This document shows, one piece after another, positions 35,401 through 44,400 of a stretch of DNA of 64,000 nucleotides; the stretch's first letter is position 1; each line of letters opens with the position of its first letter. Origin of the DNA: Bolinopsis microptera. Lineage: Eukaryota > Ctenophora > Tentaculata > Lobata > Bolinopsidae. The notes under the pieces were generated by a model that had not been told where the DNA came from, did not search any database, and worked only from the letters and a program-made list of their open reading frames with translations. The position numbers were made by a program, and so were the translations under genes. The DNA lies in the NCBI RefSeq assembly GCF_026151205.1, contig NC_087072.1, positions 22,895,603-22,959,602 of the forward strand, given 5' to 3'.

Positions 35401-38400
35401 TTATGTTTCAAACTAATTACAACACTACAAATCTATTACATTTATTGAGGTATGAGATATGATAGACGAGCGTAAGTGTTGACGTGCAAAGGACTGCTGT
35501 GAGTGTACTTGAAGATTACTCATCCTCCTCCTTCTCATCAAAACTATTCTCATCAAAACTACTATCTGGACTGAAGGTATTGCGTTTACAGTGTTTATTG
35601 TGCTTCTGAACATTGAACTCTTGATAATATAACTATGTCAAATAATCAGAGCTCAGACATTAGTCTCCACTTTTGTGAGCGCCCTTTAGAACATTTGAAC
35701 TTTTCATTCCAGTCTGAAAAATCAGAGAACTGTAACAATTGTCTGTCAAAAGACATCAAGATTGACTTTTTAGAAAAAAAGTTGTCTTTATTGAATGAAA
35801 TTATCAGAACTAGTGATCTCATTGCTCAGTACAATGATAGTCTCATATCAGATCAAATTCAAATACAAGAACAGAGTTTTAAGTGTGAAAATTTGCTGCC
35901 GAACTTATCAGAGGAGATTGAATGTGAGATCATAACCATTACCCCTCAGTCACACGTTGTTATCAATCAAGTAGAAGCGTTTGATGTAGATGACATTGTT
36001 GTGGAAGATGTTGTATCGGACAGTTTGTTTGTTGACAACAATGTCGTGGACAAGGTTGTTCCACAGGAGGTTGTTGGAAACGAGATTGTTATCAGTGAGA
36101 TTGTTGTTAACGAGGTTATGGCAGACGAGGATGATGTGTCTGATCTCCCTGTATCTACTGCTACTGGTGAATCACGGATCAACACCCCTAAGCCCAGAGA
36201 CAAATATCCAAACTTGGTCCCTGCCCCTGTCTACGATCCTATAACACCGGGGCCAATGAATATATCTGTAACTTGTTCCCCATCACCAGTGAAACCAGTT
36301 ACCCTACTAGATGATGGTCCATTCTCTAAATTTTCACTTGATCTATTAATGGAAGAACTTGAGTTCAGTCACGGTTTTAAAAACAGGAAATCGGTTTATT
36401 TTGGTGACTTTCCCTATGAGTATTCAGGTGCAACACATGACCCAAAAAGTGTACACAATGATTCCTACCTTGCTAAACTCAGCTCCTACATTAATGTGAT
36501 ATTACCCAATTTCAGACACAATAGTATTCTCGTCAATCTATATGAAACTGGAGCAGAGTTCATGCCAGCTCATAGCGATTCTGAATCATGTATTGTAGAA
36601 CACTCTGATATTGTAACCATTTCACTTGGTGCGACGAGAACACTGCAAATTAGATCAAACGGCAGCAATGAAGTTGTGGGCTCTGTGCAGCTTCAGCATG
36701 GAGATGTCTTCATCATGTCCAAATTGTCTCAGGCTGACTTTCAACATGAGATACTGCCAGACGAAATGTGTGATGAACCCCGGATCAGCATCACCCTAAG
36801 ACTGATGAAGCCCCCTAGGATCACTCAGTCAACTGAGTTTGGTCTGCGTTCACCGCCCCCACCCATCCCTCATTCAGGACACAAACTGACAGACTCTTCT
36901 TCACCTGCACTCTCAGTTTGCAAACAGCCAGCCAAAGCTTCACAAAAGTCTGTCCTATTCATAAGCAGCTCTATGTTCAGGTTTCTTGATGCGGACAAGT
37001 TATCATCGTCCACTGTTAGTGCTAGTAAACTGTTTTATCCTGGGGCTGATGCCAAAGTAATGTTAAATAAACTAAAAACTGACCTACACTCCGTTCCATC
37101 CCCATCTATTATTTATATTATGACAGGAACTAATAATGTGAACACAGTCTATTTTGGCTCAAAGTCACTGAAGGATGCAGCGGGTGACATTAGTAATCTC
37201 TTAAATTATCTCAAGTCAGTGTATCCGAATGCAACAATTAATGTTCTCAATATTCTTCCCAGGAGTACAAAAGGCCGCAATGATGTTGTGGCAGAGCTGA
37301 ATAAGGTTATTAAGGATATGTGTAGCAAAGATTCTTGTTTTAATTACATTAGCACCCATAATTTATTTAACTATAATAGAAGTGGATTCAGGAAAGAATT
37401 TTATTTTGCCAGACCATCTGCAAAAATATCTGATAACTGTCACCTCAATACAAGCGGTGTTATTCGACTTGCTAAATTTCTGAAGTATTGGGCCCATAAG
37501 CAAGTTTGAATTTTCAGAAAGATTGTTAACATTTATTTCATCTAGATTCTAGATAAGGGATAATTACACATTGTTCCTCATGTTTATTGAAGTTTTAGAA
37601 AGTTTTGTTATTATCTCATACAAATTTGCCAGTTCTGCAATTTATCTTATTCTGACAAGTTTATAGCAGCATAAATTGGAAAAATTTTCATGCTCTCACA
37701 GCAGTTCTTGCATTAACCCGTGCATTAGTAAAATCACAGTTTCATACCATGCCAAAAAGCTTGCAGTGGGACATTGCAACATGCAGGGAGGACTAACAGG
37801 TATGCCAAAATGTCTTGAAATCCAAGATCTAATCTGGAAAGAGAAATTAGATGTTTTATGCCTGAATGAAACAAATCTTAAGTCGGATATTGACTCAGCC
37901 AGTCTAAACCTACCCAAGAATTTTACTTTTATCCGCAAAGACCGTCCTAACGACAATGGTCATGGGGGATGTGGCATTCTCATCAGTGAGCACATAAAGT
38001 TTAAAATGATTCAACTAAACTTAGTTTTGCAATATGACCAAATCGAGGCTATTTGGATCCATCTTACAGATTGCAATATTTTCATCTGCTGTTTCTACAG
38101 ATCTGAGTTGTTTAGTCCTCTTGACAAATTTTTAGATTATATGACAGACTGCATGATGAGTATAGGAAGTAAGAATGTTATTTGGCTGGGTGATGTAAAT
38201 GTAGACCAAAACAACATCAGCAGTATGAACTATAAGAAATTAGACATTACAATGAAAATGTTTGGAATGGTACAGGTAGTTCAGGATATTACCCGCATTG
38301 CTAAACTAGGAAACAGAATCACAAAGACCACAATCGATGTTGTCATAACAAACACTTACTCCAAGTTTCTTGACTGCAAAGTCCTTGATGATTGTATAGG

Positions 38401-41400
38401 AGATCATCAGGTCGTAAAGTTCATTGTCGATTTCAATGTGCATAAGGCCTCAAAATTCAAGAAGTTACTAATAAGAGATCACAGCAAAATGAATGTTACT
38501 GCTCTTAAAGAATTTTTGGAAACCTGTGATTATAGACCAATAATAGATTCAACTAGTCTGAATGATGCAGTTGATGGTTTAAACGAACATATTGATCACT
38601 ACTATGATCACTTCTGTCCAATTAAACAAATTAAGTGCCATAGTGATTACATCCATAAGCCATCTCCAGAATTTTTAGAAAGTAAGAAATTGAAAGGGAA
38701 ACTTTACCGTAAATTTTTAACACACAACAAGAACAGACGTATACATCCAAATGGTGTTATACACTGTAATAAATGTGACTCATTATGGATGGCATATAAA
38801 CGGCAGAGAAACTATTCAACCTATTTGTCTAGAATTAATAGGAAGACTAACTTAGCAACAGAACTGAAAGCCAAGTGTGCCATGAATGATCTAAAGGGTG
38901 TATGGAAAACGATAAAGACAGCATCAAATCTGCCTGTTAAAGCTAACAATATCAATAACAACCTTGATGCTGAAACCACCAATAAATATTTTGCTGAAAT
39001 AGGTCCAAAGATCCAAGCAGAAGTGCAGCTGGAAAATGAAAATGAATTTCTATCTTATCTACAAAATGAGCAGATTGACAACGAGACCAGCTTGAATAGC
39101 TTTACTGAAATAACTGAGTCCAATATCTTAGACTATGTGGCAAGTATCCCTTGTAGCAAATCCACTAATGATCATATACCATTGAGAGTGTTTAGACAAA
39201 TTTTACCTGCATTTATTGCTCCATTAACACATCTTGTAAATTTGAGTTTATCCAGTGGCATCATGCCAAACAGCTGCAAGGTTGCAAAAGTCACCCCAAT
39301 CCATAAGGATGGTGATACTGAGAATCCTAGTAATTATCGACCAATCTCAATTTTACCGATTCTTGGAAAGTGCATCGAATTTTGTGTGAACTCCCAACTG
39401 ACTCAATATCTTGATGAAAAGGGAATACTTTCAGAGCATCAATATGGTTTCCGTAAAGATCACTCTACAACTTATCTCATGTTAGATCTGTTTGATCGTA
39501 TATTTACTGCTAAGAACAGTGCCAAGCATCCTGCAATTATCTTCCTGGACATCAGAAAGGCATTTGATACTGTTAACCATGATATTCTCATTCAAAAGCT
39601 GAAGCATTATGGAATAAAAGATACTGCATTGAGCTGGTTTAGGAGCTTCCTCACAGATAGATTACAGCAAACTAGAGTTGGGAGTAGGATAAGCAGTTTA
39701 CATTCATTGAACTCTGGAGTGCCTCAAGGAAGTATATTAGGACCAATTCTATTCAGCATTTTTATCAATGACCTGCCTAATGCATGCCTATTTTCTAAAC
39801 CTTATCTATTTGCTGATGACGGTGCATTATATTTTGACAATATATCTAGAGGAAACTATGGTAACATCAAACAAGAGTTGAAATTAGTTATCAGATGGCT
39901 TCAGGCTAATAAACTATCCCTGAATAATGAAAAAACAAAACTAATGATCCTTGACTCTAAGCCTAACCTTGATGCCATCCTTGTTGAAATTTGTGATGAC
40001 CTTACTTTGGTAATCTGTGAAACTAAATCCCATAAGTACCTTGGACTTATAGTTGACAGCAGATTGACATTTAATGAACATATTGATAACATTAAGAAAA
40101 AGATATCCAAAAGAATTGGTGCTATGTATAGATCAAAAAAACTTCTCCCTCTTAAGTTCAGGAAGATGTTTGCTAATGCACTTATGTTGCCACATTTTGA
40201 CTACTTAGACACCATCTGGTCAAGAACATATAAAAAACGACTAGGAGAGTTAGATATCATGTACAAAAAGGTTGCTAAAATAGCCCTAGATGTAAACATC
40301 AGAGAGAGGTCGGTTAATGTATACAAAAATATGGGATGGCTTCCTCTCCATTTGAGACGACAGGTTCATCTTAGCTCATATATGTACCGTATAATCAATG
40401 AAACATGTCCAAAGCATTTTATCGGGAAATTCTCGTATATTTCTGGTGGATCACGTGAGGCAGAAAACTGCAATCTTTATACTCCTAAATCAAGATCTCA
40501 CAAGGAGTTTAACTATCTAGGAACTAAGGCCTGGAACATATTACCAAAGTCCCTTAGAGAGTGTGACGACGTTAAGAAATTTTCTAAGTTATACAAAGAA
40601 ACTCTTATGAATATGTTGCTAACTGATGAGAATTACCAAGGGGATAACTCTTACGATAAATTCATGATCCCACCCAACACTAGCCAATGTATCTAGGCAG
40701 TTATGTTATTTCGGTTAAGTTATCTCAGTACATAAGTGAATCCAATCTATCCCCTGCAATCAAAGTATTTCCATGCCTATTAAGCTATTACAGGAAATTA
40801 GGAACATCAGTGGAAAGGTGCACTGTCAATCATTATTGCTCCATACCTCCAGTCCTCCTGTTATGTGCAATTCTCACTGTATGCTCCTCATTTGTATCAA
40901 TTATATTGATGCTACATTGTTATTGAATATGAAATAATTTTCAACCGTATTAATTTATTAACTTATTGTAAATAGCAAGTTTGACAAAGGGATTACGTTT
41001 ATTTTACCCGGAGTTCGTTTAAGTTTAGTATTGTAAATAGTTAATTTGACGAAGGGAATACGTCTATTTTACCCTGAGTTATGTTTTAGTTCAATCTTGA
41101 CACAATTTTAAAATTATAATTTAATTATTTTATATATATGTATTGTCCATAACTAGGGTGGCCTGCTAACAGAACCATGATCTGCCTTGATTCATCCTTC
41201 AGCACAGAGAAAAGCTCCTTTTTTTATACATTATGATTACAGAGGATCTGATATTTAGATATATATTGCTGTGCTGTAAAAATTGACTTTATTTATTTAT
41301 TTATTTATTTACTAAAGTTAGTGACATTAAATGTTTTTTCTGAACGCCCTTGAATCACGTCATCGCAAATCGATTTTTTAAAAGGAAACTGCGATAAATG

Positions 41401-44400
41401 AGATCATACATATTACATACCTGACAACATTTTCGAGGCATTTCAAAATGTAATCTTGAACTGGTCGTTCTGTTTTATGAGTCTGTAAGATCGGTAACAT
41501 CCACGTGAACCACACTGAAAAGGTCTGATTAATATAAACGTTTATTTGGTCAATAAAATCCAGAATGTTTTTATTTGGCGATTTTCAGGGGCATTTTTCA
41601 AATTTTCATACCATTTTGAATCCGTTTACTTATGCCACATCATGAATGACGCGAATAAGAAAACGCGCGATCACGCCGCGCGAATAACCGATACCATTCA
41701 CTATATTGATTTAAATCGCGCCATCCAACTCTCGCAATCTTTAGTAGACTCATATCTGAGATGGATTAGCCTGGATCTTGTAGAGTGTCGAAATAGAGCA
41801 AAGTGTGATTTCATCACAGATAAGATAAAATAATACGTTGCATCATAATTAACAACTTTTATCATCTTGTGTTTTTCATCGAGTCACTACATAAAGTGGA
41901 ACTCCAAAGTTCGATCGCGTTCGAATAAAAAAATTAAAATCAACACTTCGAAAGTCACGTACCTTTGAGTTTAGTGTCGAGTTTATTCCTCGGTACCATC
42001 TGAAGACACCAGAGCATGGCGACACACTCTTTAGTCCTGGCTACACTGTCTGTTATCAGGTGCTGTAGCTTGTTGGTGACCTCTTTACTGTGCACAGTCT
42101 TAGGACAACTGTGTGCCATGCATTGGAGTAGTATTCTGTGATGGTACCCACACGCTCCTGCAAATATTGAACCTTAGTGGAAGTTCATATTGACCTCATT
42201 TCTGAGGAAATTACCATCGAACGATATCTAACTAACATGCTTTAAAGTTAAAGTAAATCGGGATTTTACTGTATTAATTTAATAATGTTTGTGTGTACGA
42301 TCCTGTTTAATAATAAATAATAATAAGTGCGTCATAGAAAATAAAGAGAGAGAACGAGATATGAGAGTGAGCATTTTTAGATGTTTCCAGAAAGTTTTCG
42401 TATGTTCCAAAACGAGGAATCAAGAACGGCTCTAGAAGTGCCAATTCCTTAATCCACGTGTCAAGTTATCCTCTGCAATAACTTAACATTAACTTAATAT
42501 CAAAAATATGACCTAATCATCTTGTCGATATATAATATGAAATTAAGCAGCCACTTCATTCCACCTCTTTATGCCAAACTTTTTGCAGCGTAAATAATTA
42601 AAATAGTAAGCCATTGTGTAAATGTATTATTAAATGTACTATTATTATCACAATCTAAACAGATATTATTGAGCTTGCTAGTTGTAAACAAAAGATACAT
42701 ACATCATCATCATTTATATGTAGCAGATGTGCTATTTTTAGTTAACGCATAATTAGCCACTATCCTGACAAAAAGTTGTCGCCTGCAAAACATAATATAC
42801 CGGTTCTAAAATCACATATTTAGCGATCTTTCTCTTGCCTTTAAGTCCACAAGGCTCCCTCCATACCATATGGGCGACTGGTTTGAGTGGTACCACTTTG
42901 GGTGGCTGCAATCCTCTGTGTTGATGTACTGGTGTTGCCCTTAAGTAATTGTCTTAATTTGACTTGACGTGGCACTGTACCATACCATGGCTGTGAACCT
43001 CAACCAAGGGTTCATTTCAGAAGCCGTAGCTTATGTTTTGGTCAGGGGAATCACTCCATTTTCTGTAACAAACACTAGGTTCATCTATCACATTATCTGA
43101 GCACTCATTAAGATGGTATTCGGAAGCCCGACTCGCTAATCTCACTAAAGTGTGAAACAGTACATCTTGATTGATGAATGGTAATCACGATAACGCGTGG
43201 ATTCAACCCTTAACTTAAAACCACCGAAAAATTAATTTAATCTTGCCGTATCACATGTTGCACTTGAAACAAACATTAGTGTAAAAACCGTACACTTCTA
43301 TTTATCTGAAAACTTAATTGTAATTCGGGGTACCAACTTCCAAGAAAGAAGATGAGGCAAGGAAGGGCAAAGATAACAGGTCCAACCCGGATATCCCACA
43401 TAGAATCAATGTAAACAGTAGGTAAACATATCATCAAAATTATATGACAAATGAACCAATCTTTATAGTCTAATTTATGAGGGTTTGTAAGACACGTCCT
43501 CAGCCAGTCGGGGAAAAGTGTCAGAAATATGTCTGTCAATTACTGTACACCATACGGGATTCTGTCATCACCCGTATAATAATATGTTATTACACACGGA
43601 GAGTTATGCGATCCTAGCTAACTAATCAGTACTAAGCACTGGGTTCTGAGAATAGCAGTTTTGGATCTACATTTTTAAGATACGGTTTGGAAAGATATCA
43701 GTTGGAATGATATCAGGTTTGTCGCAGGATCACGATTTTGTTATAAGTCATAGCTAATTTGTTGCATCTGAAAATTGCAGGATATGTTTAGCATAGAACT
43801 TGTGACAAGAAGTTTTATATTACACGAAGTATTTCTATCCTTATAAGGCCTGATTATCATGTGATCCATGAAACTGCCTGTTAATTATGTGTGACCTCTA
43901 CACTGATACACAGTACATAGTACAGAAGTTTAGGACAGACCTTTATCACACGAAATTCTCAGTGATCGCGAGATTTAATTAATATGTGATCTTGCTCAAT
44001 TTTTCCGTCAAATTCGAGTGCACGAGTATCATTCTAAAGTCTGAACCTATTTTCAAATTATGAAAACGATATCTCAATCGATATCCTTTCAGGTGCCTAA
44101 AACAACGCCAAAGCAATTACATAAGTATGATGACGTATGATGTACAAGAGGGTTCAAATAAGATTTGGGTGTTATGTATTCGAAGCAGCACCTGGTCGTC
44201 ACTCAGTCATAAGGATCGTGTATATTGATTAGGGAGGTTCAACATATCAAAATGTCGCCAAATTATTATGGGCCCGGCCACATCCATATTAATATTATTG
44301 ATGCTCCATGAAAAGAAGACAAGGTGCAATCAGTTGGATTCTAAACTGCCTCTTTGGGAAACTGTCATCGAATAATGATAAAACATTATTTCCTGGAGTT

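Larger units (their letters stand above)
35415..41318 (+). mobile_element. LINE with AlkB–SGNH ORF1 and EN–RT ORF2, antisense in a TMEM214 intron
   Basis: Non-LTR retrotransposon of about 5.9 kb. Two long ORFs on the plus strand (35635–37509 and 37676–40696) lie between flanking TMEM214 exons at 35392 and 41421, so the element makes up nearly the whole intron. The 3' end is a (TTTA)n tract at 41288–41318, as in CR1/L2-type elements that end in short tandem repeats. The 3'UTR has a 51-bp unit repeated at 40965–41015 and 41030–41080. Both ORFs lack internal stops, suggesting a recent copy. The 5' boundary is approximate and no target duplication was made out. Confidence 0.85.

Noticed and set aside
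35967-36203. Ser/Thr-rich minus-strand ORF opposite the LINE ORF1
   Set aside because: It is the complement of the Val/Asp-rich repeat-like region of ORF1; a composition artefact.
41546-41833. 95-codon plus-strand ORF in a TMEM214 intron
   Set aside because: No family resemblance and no signal peptide or splice support; it lies between two proven antisense exons and its length is within chance expectation.
43276-43539. 87-codon minus-strand ORF with hydrophobic patches in a TMEM214 intron
   Set aside because: Hydrophobic codons are common by chance in AT-rich DNA; no flanking exon or known motif.
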